Shown: positions 35,695-46,799 of the stretch, one piece after another
Numbering within the stretch: the stretch's first letter is position 1
Layout: every line of letters starts with the position of its first letter
Position numbers and translations under genes: made by a program
The notes under the pieces: model-generated
The model's database searches: none
Told to the model about the DNA's origin: nothing
Seen by the model: the letters and a program-made list of their open reading frames with translations, nothing else
NCBI GenBank assembly: GCA_018340805.1
Contig: JACMZG010001914.1
Span: forward strand, 42,788,643-42,852,642
Source: Microvelia longipes
Lineage: Eukaryota; Arthropoda; Insecta; Hemiptera; Veliidae
Length of the DNA: 64,000 nucleotides
Reading direction: 5' to 3'

Positions 35695-36548
35695 TCTTGG
35701 AAGGACTTTCCGGGATTCTAGGCACACCCTGAATGCTTCTATGCTTCTCTCGGCATGAGTCCTATTTTTATTATTAAATATTAAAAGGGTCTTCCTCAAT
35801 AGCGAATTGAACTAAATAACTTTTTACCTAGTATCGCGTTTTAATTAAAAATGAATGGAAAGGAGGGTAGTTTAGCCTGTTTGCATACTAATGTCAAACA
35901 AATCGCCAATATAAAAAACACACAGTTCTAGTATCTCTATCAAATTATGGTACAATCGATTCGAGAAAATAATTTATTTAAATTGATCTAGATTCAAATG
36001 ATAGGAAATCAGAAATAAATTTATATTTGGATTTTTCATTATTTTTTTTTATGAATGTTCATTAAATAAACGTGAAAGTTCTAGTTGAGTCTTTACTGCG
36101 GAAAATTTGATAATCTCTTAGAGAAAATTATCACGTGACTTCTTCCTATTAACTTTGACGGACTGGAAGTGGGTCGCCTAAAAGCTTAATGTAAGTAAAT
36201 GCTTAATTTAAATTAAGTTTTACTCTAGTTTATCGCAGTGTGTAGGAACGGTTAGAAATTATGCAACATAATTGCCTGTACATAGGTCAAGTGTGCTTCA
36301 TGGTGCTTATCCTTTAATTTCTTTAATATAGAGTATTTTACATGAAAAAATCTTGTTTGTCTTGTCAGTGAAATTGCCCTTATTAATGATTTATTGAAGA
36401 TTTAGGATTTCCGGTGTCGTCCACGTCAATATAGATGAAAAAAAAATGTTGAAAATGTTGTTGTGAAATGTTCGGACAATGAAACCGACATTTTTATCAT
36501 CCGACAGTTCAGTTTTGTATTGTGTTTTCATCTACGAAGCCCTACAAC

Positions 36549-36580
36549 CCTGAAGATGCCCATAGTGGAAGCGAATCTTC
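36549..36580 (+). ncRNA. Hammerhead-like relic (weak)
   Basis: CCTGAAGATGCCCATAG then TGGAAGCGAATC keeps the CTGAAGA box and a possible short stem II, but the second core box is GAAT rather than GAAA. If related to the motifs at 20.3 and 59.5 kb it is decayed. Confidence 0.25.
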
Positions 36581-36827
36581 GTATCATCTACGTTGATGCG
36601 GTCACCATGGGAAGTATTAAATCTTCATGATAATAACCGCGGCCTATCAATCATGACAATAAGCCTAAGCAGTTTATTAATGATGTATTGCAAAATTTAA
36701 TAACATGTAAGTAAATCTCTATCTATTAAATGATGGGTTGCATGTTAAATGCCTACATATGTCGAATTTTTCGCGTTCCTAGAATGAACTTCGTTCAGAG
36801 AATCATTCGACACCCCAATAAGTTAAA

Positions 36828-37083
36828 AAAGACGAAAATAATAAAAAGACGAAAATAATTAAAAAGACGAAAATTTAAAAAGACGAAAATAATAAAAAGA
36901 CGAAAATAATTATTAAGACGAAAATAATAAAAAGACGAAAATAATAAAAAGACGAAAATAATAAAAATACGAAAATAATAAAAAGACGAAAATAATTAAA
37001 AAGACGAAAATAATAAAAAGACGAAAATAATTATTAAGACGAAAATAATAAAAAGACGAAAATAATAAAAAGACGAAAATAAT
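36828..37083. repeat. Minisatellite, about 15-16-bp unit
   Basis: AATAAAAAGACGAAA repeats about 16 times with AATTATTAAGACGAAA variants forming a higher-order pattern. On the minus strand it yields a spurious hydrophobic ORF. Confidence 0.9.
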
Positions 37084-37211
37084 CATGATGCGAAGTTCAA
37101 GTAATCCTGGCTTTAAAAAACACAGATATATAAAGTTTACTAAAAGAATAATTAAGTATACACGATTTAATATTAATACAACTGGTCCAGCTATTGTTTT
37201 AGTTGGATTAC

Positions 37212-37345
37212 TAATATTAAGCAGCACGGACCGCAAACAGTTAAAGGATGGGTGACCGCTGGATATAAAAGGGATGTTCTTACTGTCTGATGGAGCGAAG
37301 CGAGTCCGGAGACGAACTGCAAGATAAATTAAGTTAATTTTATAT
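37212..37345 (+). mobile_element. 5S-derived repeat, 3' fragment
   Basis: TATTAAGCAGCACGGACCGC and GGATGGGTGACCGCTGGATA correspond to the 5S A-box to C-box region. GGAGCGAAGCGAGTCCGGAG then matches the family's 3' GAGCGAAGCGAGTCCGA motif. The upstream 500 bp of the repeat is absent, so this copy starts close to the 5S-like head. Confidence 0.68.
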
Positions 37346-38029
37346 TCTGAGGTCGCGTAAACCTCGCTACGTAAATGAGCGTCGCAAATCCGAAAAGAAA
37401 AGTTCTGCAGTAACTAGAACCAGATTTTCAAAGTTGATTTTAATTCACAACAAAGCGCTATAAAATACATAAGCTACATTTTGATCGACTTCATACAACT
37501 TATTTATGTTTCCACAAAACACCCTGGTTTCCAATATTTCAAAGTAAGGCGCTTTTGTTTCTTTATACTTTAAAACTTTCCTCGACAATAAGAACTTAAT
37601 TTAAGGAAATGAGATAAAGTTTAATAAGTTTTCCAAGTTTTCCGACAATATGGTGCTTCAAGTGACAGTAACTTGTTGTAGTGACATAATATGATAATAT
37701 TCGTTTTTTTATTATTTCCGCGAAGGAAAAATTGGAATTGCCATCGTACTTTTGAGCAAAGTAATTAAACTTTGCATATATAAGTTTTATGAAAAGTTTC
37801 GCAGCTTTGATGACGATTAAATGAAGAAACGAAAAGCGCTAGCATACAGCCACAAACACAACAACAAAGTTTGCTTTAGCTTGTGATACTTAATTTGGGA
37901 ATCGAGATTAGAAAGTCAGGGGTGAAGCATCAGTACGCATTGATTTTTTCTTTTCTTTTACGCCGTTTTCTGTCGTTTTAAACCAACGCTGATTTGAAAA
38001 CAATGCTTTATTTTGAACAGTTGATACTA

Positions 38030-38703
38030 AAGTGATGTAGAAATTCATACAGTAGGGGTTGGGGTGCGGGACACAGTGGTCTAACTCCCCCGAAATAAGC
38101 TGCTTTAGATGGACCTGCCCTAAGTTCACCCTTTCTCCGCTAGTGGCAGGTCGGTTCACCTTGTACGCTATATATAGAATAATTATTTCTTCAATTCTAA
38201 GATTAAAATTATTTAAAAGGGTCTTTATCAATGTTAAAAATTGTATTAATTATTTTAAAGGTATAATTTTCATAAAATGATATAAAAATATAAACGCTGT
38301 GTTAATTTTAAGTAGACCTGATATCGTGATAACCATGGTTTGTAGAAATAAACAAACATCAAACCGGGAAATTATAAATTTAATTTACGTCTTCGTTGTC
38401 TCATTATAAAACAACTTTCGTACACACGTTATCCTTTTCTAAAAAATTATCTTATAAACAACTAAAAAATAAAAAAGTCAATGAATAAGATAAAAATTGT
38501 CTTGTTTAAATTTTTTATAAACATAAATAGAAGTATCGATTTAAAACTGATAACTGTAGTGATAAGCGCACAAGGTGAAAACTAGCGCTCGGTGCGGTAG
38601 TTGATGCAACTAATCCCTGTTTTTTCGGAACCACCTAAAACCAGGGAGTTAGACCACTGTGTCCCCTGCCCCGACCACTACTGTATGAATTTCTACATCA
38701 CTT
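38030..38703. mobile_element. Mutator-like non-autonomous element with 10-bp TSD
   Basis: Left end AAGTGATGTAGAAATTCATA and right end (inverted) GAATTTCTACATCACTT form about 60-bp TIRs that also share GGACACAGTGGTCTAACTCC. GTTGATACTA flanks both sides (38020-38029 and 38704-38713). Long TIRs and a 9-10-bp TSD are typical of Mutator-like elements. The 674-bp body has no transposase. A 5' partial copy is at 19981-20232. Confidence 0.8.
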
Positions 38704-38714
38704 GTTGATACTAA

Positions 38715-39515
38715 CTACACAACAAAATGTAAATAAATTAAGTATAAATCTAAAAATTAAAATAATGTCTCTAATTTCATAGAAACTATATAAATGATTA
38801 TTTAAAAGAACTTGTCTTCAATAATTGTCCTCTCGTATTTTAAACCTGTTAATCAGCATTTTGATGACGTCATACTAATGCGAAATGGTACAGCACTGGT
38901 ATACTGTCAAACACTGAGTTGTTTGACCATCTCCATAAACGCAGTCAGTAGATTCAGATGTTACTGGTAATCCAGGAAAATTGAAATTTTAAGCTTTTCC
39001 ACAAACGAGAAAATTTATAAAAAATGTGAAAGTTTAGAAAAACATGAAGATCGTATTATAGGTCGGAAGTTTGAGAAAACGAGTTGAACGTTATAGGTGT
39101 TACCAGGTAAAAAACGGCTTTCTAAGCACGTATCGCACGGAATAGACATATTTATAAAACATTAGAAGATGAAACAGCTCAGTGCTCTACCGACTATTCC
39201 CTATAATGCTATCTTATAGAAATGTTAACCAGTCCATAAATAAACACAAGAATAAATCGATAAGCTTCGGTTAAACTTCTTATATAAAAGAATCATCGTT
39301 GAAAATTGCGGGAAAAAAGTCGAAATTTTCTGCCAAATGACACTTAAAGGAAAATCCTTCTCGAGAGAGCATTTAAGGTTCATTTAGAATTCAGGAACGC
39401 AGCCAAGAAAAACAGGGAGCTATGATATAGCCTGGACAGAAATGAGCCTGATATAGCTTTTTATAAGTAGAGAATAACTTATGGGCAAAATATATACGAT
39501 AGTAATGGGCAAACA
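38715..39515. other. Unannotated stretch
   Basis: Nothing recognised. Confidence 0.4.
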
Positions 39516-39521
39516 TTATGT

Positions 39522-40205
39522 TTGGGAATCTTTATTATGAAGAAGTTTTAATTATCGATACTGTTACTGAATTGATTCCTTATGGTTATTATTCACTAAG
39601 AATTCTGATAAGACACTAATTTGGGAATCTTTATTTGAAGAAGTTTTAATTATCGATACTGTTACTGAATTGATTCCTTATGGTTATTATTCACTAAGAA
39701 TTCTGATAAGACACTAATTTGTGAATCTTTATAATGAAGAAGTTTTAATTATCGATACTGTTACTGAATTGATTCCTTATGGTTATTATTCACTAAGAAT
39801 TCTGATAAGACACTAATTTGGGAATCTTTATATGAAGAAGTTTTAATTATCGATACTGTTACTGAATTGATTCCTTATGGTTATTATTCACTAAGAATTC
39901 TGATAAGACACTAATTTGGGAATCTTTATAATGAAGAAGTTTTAATTATCGATACTGTTACTGAATTGATTCCTTATGGTTATTATTCACTAAGAATTCT
40001 GATAAGACACTAATTTGGGAATCTTTATAATGAAGAAGTTTTAATTATCGATACTGTTACTGAATTGATTCCTTATGGTTATTTCACTAAGATTCTGATA
40101 ACACTAATTGGGAATCTTTATAATGAAGAAGTTTTAATTATCGATACTGTTACTGAATTGATTCCTTATGGTTATTATTCACTAAGAATTCTGATAAGAC
40201 ACTAA
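39522..40205. repeat. 99-bp tandem array, about 7 copies
   Basis: The unit starts TTGGGAATCTTTATAATGAA and contains ATTATCGATACTGTTACTGA and ATTCTGATAAGACACTAA. Copies are nearly identical; one (about 40080) has several single-base losses. It ends sharply at AGACACTAAGAAACC. Confidence 0.95.
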
Positions 40206-40209
40206 GAAA

Positions 40210-41000
40210 CCTATTACTATTACACACGTAAGAAAAATTCTAATAAAGCAAAATATAACCTTGATTTAGAAGAAAGTAAGATCTTATTGGAAATGATGAG
40301 CAATAAATCAAAATTATGAAAAAATGGTCCTTTCAGATGCTTTTAAAACTATATTTTTCTTGCGTGATGAACTTAAAGCCAACATTGGCTTGTTCCCCTG
40401 TTCATACTATCGTAAAAAATGTTTAAGTCCCAAAACAGGATAATGTAAAAGCCAAAATTACTGTGACGAAGTGTCGGGCAAGCTGGCCCTTAAAAGGCCT
40501 TTAAGGAGTAAACGAAATCCACCCTATAGTAATTATAGGGTTTCATAAAAAAAGATAATTCAAAAATAAATAAGGCATACGAATAAATAAGTTAAAATCC
40601 AGCAAGTTAACGAGAAAAGGAAAAATAAATAATTGATAAGAAGAAAGTAAGACGATGAATTGTAACAAATTAAAGTTACAAAATTAACCATGATTTGGTT
40701 GCAACTGCTTTAGATGCATTAATTTTCGTTCCAAAAATTTACTTTTTATGTCAGTGCTTTTAAATGTGTCCACCGTAGTAAATTTATGCGGAACATATTG
40801 AACAAAAATTAATGACAATTGTTTGATTTTGCTGCTCATTGCCCAGCTGCTATTTATAGTCCATAAAACAACTAGTCAATATAAATTAGTGTATGAAATA
40901 GGTACTAGACTTAAAAGCCTAAATTCTCGATTGCTATAACTAATAATGGGTTAATTGGAAAAACTGTATAGTTAAAAAACTAAGGTGAGCGTTAATGGAG
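40210..41000. other. Unannotated stretch
   Basis: Nothing recognised. Confidence 0.4.
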
Positions 41001-41051
41001 TTCATCTTAATAAAAGAGGAAAAAGTCTCTCCACAAAAATATATTTCTTTA

Positions 41052-41095
41052 TAGCAAAGCGCTTTCAACCTAACAAGAGGCCATCATCAGTGCTA
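41052..41095 (-). ncRNA. Hammerhead ribozyme motif, AGCGCT subfamily, best copy
   Basis: Minus strand: TAGCA (stem I, 5' side), CTGATGA, bulged T, stem II GGCCT/AGGTT around a CTTGTT loop, GAA, AGCGCT (palindromic stem III), cleavage-site base T, TGCTA (stem I, 3' side). Stem I is 5 bp without mismatch, and all invariant core bases (CUGANGA, GAA, A15.1-U16.1) are present. This is the organisation reported for Penelope-like elements, in which self-cleavage is thought to need a dimer. Confidence 0.8.
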
Positions 41096-41218
41096 GCCGT
41101 TGAATAAAGAAGAAGGTGATAGATGAGTCTTATAAAGATAGAGTCATATCAAAGATGAGTCTATCTTGGATATCTGATCTGCAAGACTCATCTATCACTC
41201 TCTTCTTTATGCAACGGC

Positions 41219-41262
41219 TAGCTCTGATGATGGCCTCTTGTTAGGTTGAAAGCGCTATGCTA
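41219..41262 (+). ncRNA. Hammerhead ribozyme motif, AGCGCT subfamily
   Basis: Mirror copy in the right arm: TAGCT, CTGATGA, T, GGCCT...AGGTT, GAA, AGCGCT, cleavage-site base A, TGCTA. Compared with the left copy the first stem I pair is T-T instead of A-T and base 17 is A instead of T. The core is intact. Confidence 0.75.
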
Positions 41263-41309
41263 TAAAGAAATCTATTTTTGTAGAGACTTCTTCCTCTTCT
41301 ATTAACTGT

Positions 41310-42090
41310 ATTGTTCATTAGCTGTCAAGAAAATTGGTTATAATTTGTTATTTCATATACCTCTAGTGAAATTAGAATGGTGCTAAAGATTGATCACTAC
41401 CTTTGACTCTGGACGGTAACTAAGACATTTACGACAAGCACCACCGTTTGGCAGAGTTTGACAGTTTTAGTGATCTCCAGTACACGCTAGTGACGACGCG
41501 TTGGTTGTATTTCTACAATAGTTCTTCCAATATGTAGAAATTCCTCCGTTTTCTCTTTCAAAATTCGCTTAAACATTAGACGGAAAAGATGTAACTAGGT
41601 TTTATCAAAATAAAAGCAGTAGTTTGAGTAAGAGATATCGGTTGAAGATAAAAATATCCTTTTTTTTACTTCAGACACATTTGCTTACCTTTGGATCCGC
41701 TTCCAAATTTGAAATAAGGGAAATATCCATTTTTTCTTGTTAAGTTTCCATCGAGGAAGGGTAGGATATTAGCATAAAGGACATGAAATATTCAAGAGAC
41801 GATCCTTTTACTTTTCCTTCAATGCCCTGTGTGGTCACACTGGGTATTGGCTCCGACATGCCTCCCCTCCATCTAAACTGATAAAAACACACAAATGCCT
41901 TTTAAAAACAAACCCATGAAACGAAATGAAAGTGAAAAAATGTCCGACCTTTTCCCTAAATCCCAGTCTGACGATATTTCAGAGGTAAATCACTAATAGA
42001 GCTGTGAAAGGAAAAATAAAATGAAACTCTAACAAAGTCATGGTACATGGCTGATACAAGTAGAATATTAATGTCTGAAACAGGTCAGGA
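41310..42090. other. Unannotated stretch
   Basis: Nothing recognised. Confidence 0.4.
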
Positions 42091-42094
42091 ATAA

Positions 42095-42175
42095 AATATG
42101 AAAAAAATCGCATTCGGGTTATCTCGGAACTTTTCTTCGTCACATCGGACTCGCTTCGCTCGTCCTCAGAATATT
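42095..42175 (-). mobile_element. 5S-derived repeat, 3' tip
   Basis: CGGGTTATCTCGGAAC-like start then CACATCGGACTCGCTTCGCT and CGTCCTCAGAATAT match the 3' end of the family in minus orientation. The 5S segment is not present. Confidence 0.6.
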
Positions 42176-42904
42176 ATTAGGGCAGCTGGGTAGATAAAAA
42201 ATAATCAAAAAATTATAAAATAGTATAAAAAATATAATATAGAATATAAGTAATAATTAATTGAATGATGGCTATAAATAAGGGATTACCTTTTGGAGAG
42301 TTTATCTGAAGGGAGCTGTACCAGTAAGCACAGCACACTGAATTTCCGTTGTATATAAATTAACAATTAAAATAAACTGTAAGGTGGCGAATAAGCAGGA
42401 ATGGCTATGCTAAGAATTGTAAACTGGCGAGTAAGCAGTGGTGTAGGTACTCTAGGCCCTTATATAGACTCCCCACTGTAAACCCTTAGAAACAATAATG
42501 GTGCATTCAGAATACTGTAGTAGCGATGTGTCCGTCTGTCCGTGCGTAGCGGTCATTGAAATGCGAAAAATGGTGGTTCCACAATAACAACGCTACGGCC
42601 GTAAAACCCGCTGACGCAGCGCACTCTAATTCCGAATTTCGGAAACAACAATATATTTTTCTTAACAGAAGAAAATGGGCTAAAACCTTTAAAGATAACT
42701 GACTAAGCTTGAAGATAAGTAACTAAGCTTTAAACTAGTGCAAATAATAGTGCGTACTTCTAATTTTAGAGGCATAGTTTTGCATAACCAACTGGATAAT
42801 TATGCGCATTACCTTTGAAAAATACAGACAAAATGAGTTACGTGCTGTGCTTGACAATTAAGTAACTGCTTAGGTTCTAAAGCATGAACCGGAACCTTAA
42901 GCAA

Positions 42905-43115
42905 GAAATGGGTTGTTAAGCACGAAAACACGCATTCTAAATGAAATTCGCCTGACAGTGGACCACCGCGCCGGAATTATTTATTTAGTAGTTGTAAACT
43001 TATATAATGTAAAAAAAAAAACAATAAAAATTATCATTCCAACCAGGATTGTTGTTAAGCACAATCACAAAAAGGAAATTCGCCTGACATGCGGACCACC
43101 GCGACAGAATTGTTT
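42905..43115. repeat. Two-copy direct repeat
   Basis: TTGTTAAGCAC followed by GAAATTCGCCTGACA and GGACCACCGCG occurs at about 42912-42975 and 43052-43110. It lies in a 98-codon plus-strand ORF with no recognised domain. Confidence 0.65.
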
Positions 43116-43214
43116 AAAACACCTCTTACTGGAAATCCTTACCTCATCATACTTACACCGTATGTGTTTCTCTAACAGTGGGACACTTTGCATGAAGGGG
43201 ATCGTCTGAATGAT

Positions 43215-44130
43215 TATAGAAGTTGTTTTAAGTTTAATTTAAGAATTTCCAAACTGTGGAAAGTAGTTTTTTTAAAGTCAGGTTTTATCTAAAAGAAAAT
43301 CAGTCTTAGTAATGATAAGGCTCCAAGGAAGCCTCATGAATATTATTGCAAGGATTTGTCTTTTCCTTAAGTAATGAAAATCTACAGGTTTACAGGTATC
43401 TTTTAACAAATTTAGAAATATTGCAGTACTGGTTGGTAAGACCCTTTCTTTCTTTCCTGGCTTTCTGACTCTCTCTACCCTTATCTCTACTCTTATCTCC
43501 TTTCTTCACAACAAATCGGAAAAGTCCCAAGTATCTCTTATTTCACCGACTAAATTGAAGTTATGGTCTGAAAAGAGAAGCCAAACTAAAACCCTAGAAA
43601 CCCTCGGAAGGAAATAAAAATCAGAAGATTGCATAAACAAAACTTTATCTCCTCTTATTTTCTCTTATTTAGAGATCTCGTGAGACCTGTGACGTCACAA
43701 ACAGCCTCAATGTAAACAAATGTAATTTATTGACTTTCTCTAGACTTGGAACAAAAGACCTGACGACGCTCTAAATTTTTATTTTTGTTTTCATGAAAAA
43801 GTTTGTGAGTTTAGATGTTCGTAGTAATAGAATGACTTCACACTCTTGCAGAAATAGTTTAAATTTCTTTATAATCCTTAAGTTGATAATTGAAAATAAA
43901 GAAACATGTGTACAATTATTATACACGTGTATGATGGACACTGTCCCCCGACCTTTAATATTGAGTATGTATTTCATTACGGCTTGGAATAGGCTTCTTT
44001 GCTCTAGCCTAATTTTTATTGAATTTATAAAGTAAAGTTTGAATTCATATGTTAACTAAAAAATTAAAGATGTCTTAAAGGGTTGTGAATCTACATATGG
44101 ATACTTCTCTCCTTATCCACCCGCAGGTTA
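43215..44130. other. Unannotated stretch
   Basis: Nothing recognised beyond overlapping chance ORFs at 43771-44035. Confidence 0.4.
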
Positions 44131-44139
44131 AATGAACTA

Positions 44140-44800
44140 AGTTAGTTTAAATGCTGGATGGGAGCTCAGGCTATAACGAATTTACAGGTTTGGTGGTAGG
44201 TCAAGCAATACCTAATGTACAGGTTGGATGGGATCTCGAGCTATACCCAATGTAAAAGTTGGGTCGGAGGTTAGGCAATACTAAATATATAGGCGGATGG
44301 AGGGAGGTTAGGTTAGGATGGATGGAGGTTAGGCTATACCTACTGTACATGATGGATGGAGGTTAGGCTATACCTACTGTACATGATGGAGGTAGGCTAT
44401 ACCTACTGTACATGATGGATGGGAGGTTAGGCTATACCTACTGTACATGATGGATAGGAGGTTAGGCTATACCTACTGTACATGATGGATGGGAGGTTAG
44501 GCTATACCTACTGTACATGATGGATGGAGGTTAGGCTATACCTACTGATGGATTTTAGGCTATACCTACTGTACATGATGGATGGGAGGTTAGGCTATAC
44601 CTACTGTACATGATTGATGGGAGGTTAGGCTATACCTACTGTACATGATCAGACATGATGGATGGGAGGTTAGGCTATACCTACTGTACATGATGGATGG
44701 GAGGTTAGGCTATCTACTGTACATGATTGATGGGAGGTTAGGCTATACCTACTGTACATGATGGATGTAAGGTTAGGCTATACGAAATGTACAGATTGAA
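44140..44800. repeat. Minisatellite, 35-bp unit, about 15 copies
   Basis: The unit starts GTTAGGCTATACCTACTGTA and ends CATGATGGATGGGAG. Core copies (44310-44780) are nearly identical; flanking ones (44140-44310) are diverged, typical of decay at array edges. Confidence 0.92.
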
Positions 44801-44809
44801 TGGGAAGTC

Positions 44810-46420
44810 ATGCAACACCCTACTATACACAATGAGCCAAAAATGACTAACATAATTTTGTAAAAGATGTATTTTTTTGTTATTTACATTATACGTAAAT
44901 TTACTTGTGTATTGTATTTTTGTAAAAGTCATAAGATACTAGATCGCCCTTTGAAAGGATATTTAAGCTATAATAGCGATTCCAAAATCTTGATTCTAAA
45001 AAAGCGAAAGAGGTCTACCTCTTTTTATAAATGTTTTCTCTCTAAAAAAAAAATAGATGCGTCAAGTTTGGAGAGATGTCTGGCTGTGATGATGTTTTCA
45101 TCATCAATCACGAGTATTGTGTTGATGAATATGGACTGATGAAAAACACATCTGTCATATTTCTGGCTCTTTTGAGTAGCCGAGGGACTACTCTGTGTGA
45201 GAGGGTGCAAACATCATTATTACTCTTCCGCTTGCTGTGTTGTCTACCTTCAATAACAAGCTTAGATTTATATGAAACCGGAAAAATCATTTACTGAATT
45301 TTCATTTGCTAATGGAATAATAATTCCACAATTGTATTAGTTTAGTATGTAAAAATAGTGACTCTTTAGGGAAATTTGGGTTTGGAAAAAAAGACTACGT
45401 AAAATTATTTATTTATCAACAGATTGCTGTAAGAGAAATTTTTGCTATAAAATGAAAATCAATTTTATCGTAATTTGCTGTAAGACAAGCCGGTAGGCAG
45501 GGCACCGGACGTTATTTTAGCTCATTATTTCAGCAATAATCACCTTTTAAACTTAAAACGATTTGTTTTTATAAAGATGAAAATAAGAGTTTTAAATTAT
45601 GTATCTTTAAAATGATTGGCTTTTATTGAGAATTATACTCATCCCCTTGGTTTACAAAGAATATTAAGGTTTAAAAGAACTATTCTTACTGTCCTTGCTA
45701 GATCTCGAAAGTAAAAACTGAACCGTTTATGTTCAGTACATGGATATGTGACCGCACAATGCTTTATTGGTCACAAGGGGTTGGTGCAAACCTGGAGTTG
45801 ACGTGAGAGCTTGCATGAGATTTATGTTCTTAGAATTATCGTTTATTTATTATGTTATCATTTATAACGACGCCTCTTTGTGGCTCAAGACTAATGCCTT
45901 ATAGCAAAGAGTACGTTTTCTAACATTATAATAAACTTCATAATAAATAATTATTAATAACTACAAATACAGAAATAAAACAAAAATAAATAAACATATA
46001 TACATCTATCTTAAACTATCTAGCTATAAGTATTATCTACATGAAATATTATGCGATATATCTTTATATACAGAAATCATTCTTTCATTTTTGTTTTCTT
46101 CCATTTGAAATTATTGCTAATAAGTACAATTTTATTTTCTATGTATTATATTAAGAAGTTTGATATTATATATATTTATATTATTCAATAAAAAAATCCA
46201 TTTGGAATAGCCTCTCTGTCAGATTCAAGCTTCAATTGTCAGTGTCCGAGTCTGTTGCGTTTTCGGAGCGAGTGCGTCGGATTGGTTTCAGTTTAATAAG
46301 CCACAAACATAAAAGATTGAAATTTTCTTCGATAAGTCAGTAACTAATAAAGTGAATTGACTCATTATAAAAAGTGAAGTCCCTTTCCATAAGGTGAAGA
46401 GGGGTTCGACAGACATAGTA
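44810..46420. other. Unannotated stretch
   Basis: Four overlapping short ORFs on both strands at 44867-45297 have no recognised domain. Nothing else is recognised. Confidence 0.35.
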
Positions 46421-46429
46421 CGTCAACTA

Positions 46430-46795
46430 ATCCGTACTATGTCTAGTCACTTTTGCCCAATCTAAGACGGCTTCTGTTTTCACATTGACCTAAACTAAGT
46501 CGGCATGACTAGTCACTTTGATTTCAACTAAGTCGGCATGACTAGTCACTTTGATTCCAACTAAGTCGGCATGACTAGTCACTTTGATTCCAACTAATGA
46601 CTAGTCACTTTGATTCCAACTAGGTCTGCATGACTAGTCACTTTGATTCCAACTAAGTCGGCATGACTAGTCACTTTGATTCCAACTAAGTCGGCATGAC
46701 TAGTCACTTTGATTCCAACTAAGTCGGCATGACTAGTCACTTTGATTCCAACTAAGTTGGCATGGCTAGTCACTTTGACCTTAACAAATAGAATG
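46430..46795. repeat. Minisatellite, 33-bp unit, about 10 copies
   Basis: The unit starts CTAAGTCGGCATGACTAGTC and ends ACTTTGATTCCAA. Each unit holds the 10-bp palindrome TGACTAGTCA. One unit (about 46590) lacks the GTCGGCATG part. Confidence 0.93.
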
Positions 46796-46799
46796 ACTG

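Larger units (their letters stand above)
41007..41305. mobile_element. Foldback element with two opposed hammerhead motifs
   Basis: Arms 41007-41137 and 41187-41305 are about 120-130-bp inverted repeats with a few mismatches. Each contains AGTCTCTxCACAAAA-type sequence, a hammerhead motif, and GTGATAGATGAGTC near the centre. The centre has a further duplicated GATGAGTCT. No protein is encoded. The outer block TCTCTCCACAAAA links it to the elements at 6385 and 48440. Confidence 0.85.

Noticed and set aside
36913..37236. 107-codon hydrophobic ORF (FVFLLFSYFYYFR)
   Set aside because: Mostly an artefact of the 15-16-bp AAGACGAAAATAAT repeat on the minus strand.
39522..40205. CRISPR array, because of regular repeats
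   Set aside because: The 99-bp units are contiguous with no unique spacers, and the surroundings are eukaryotic.
44140..44800. Telomeric or subtelomeric TTAGG repeat (GGTTAGGC words)
   Set aside because: GTTAGG occurs only once per 35-bp unit and is not tandem by itself.
45076..45297. Cluster of four overlapping ORFs as a gene
   Set aside because: They overlap on both strands in a region without codon bias or domain similarity.
46430..46795. CRISPR array or transcription-factor site cluster (TGACTAGTCA)
   Set aside because: The unit is fully tandem without spacers. The palindrome resembles an AP-1-like word, but nothing supports regulatory use.
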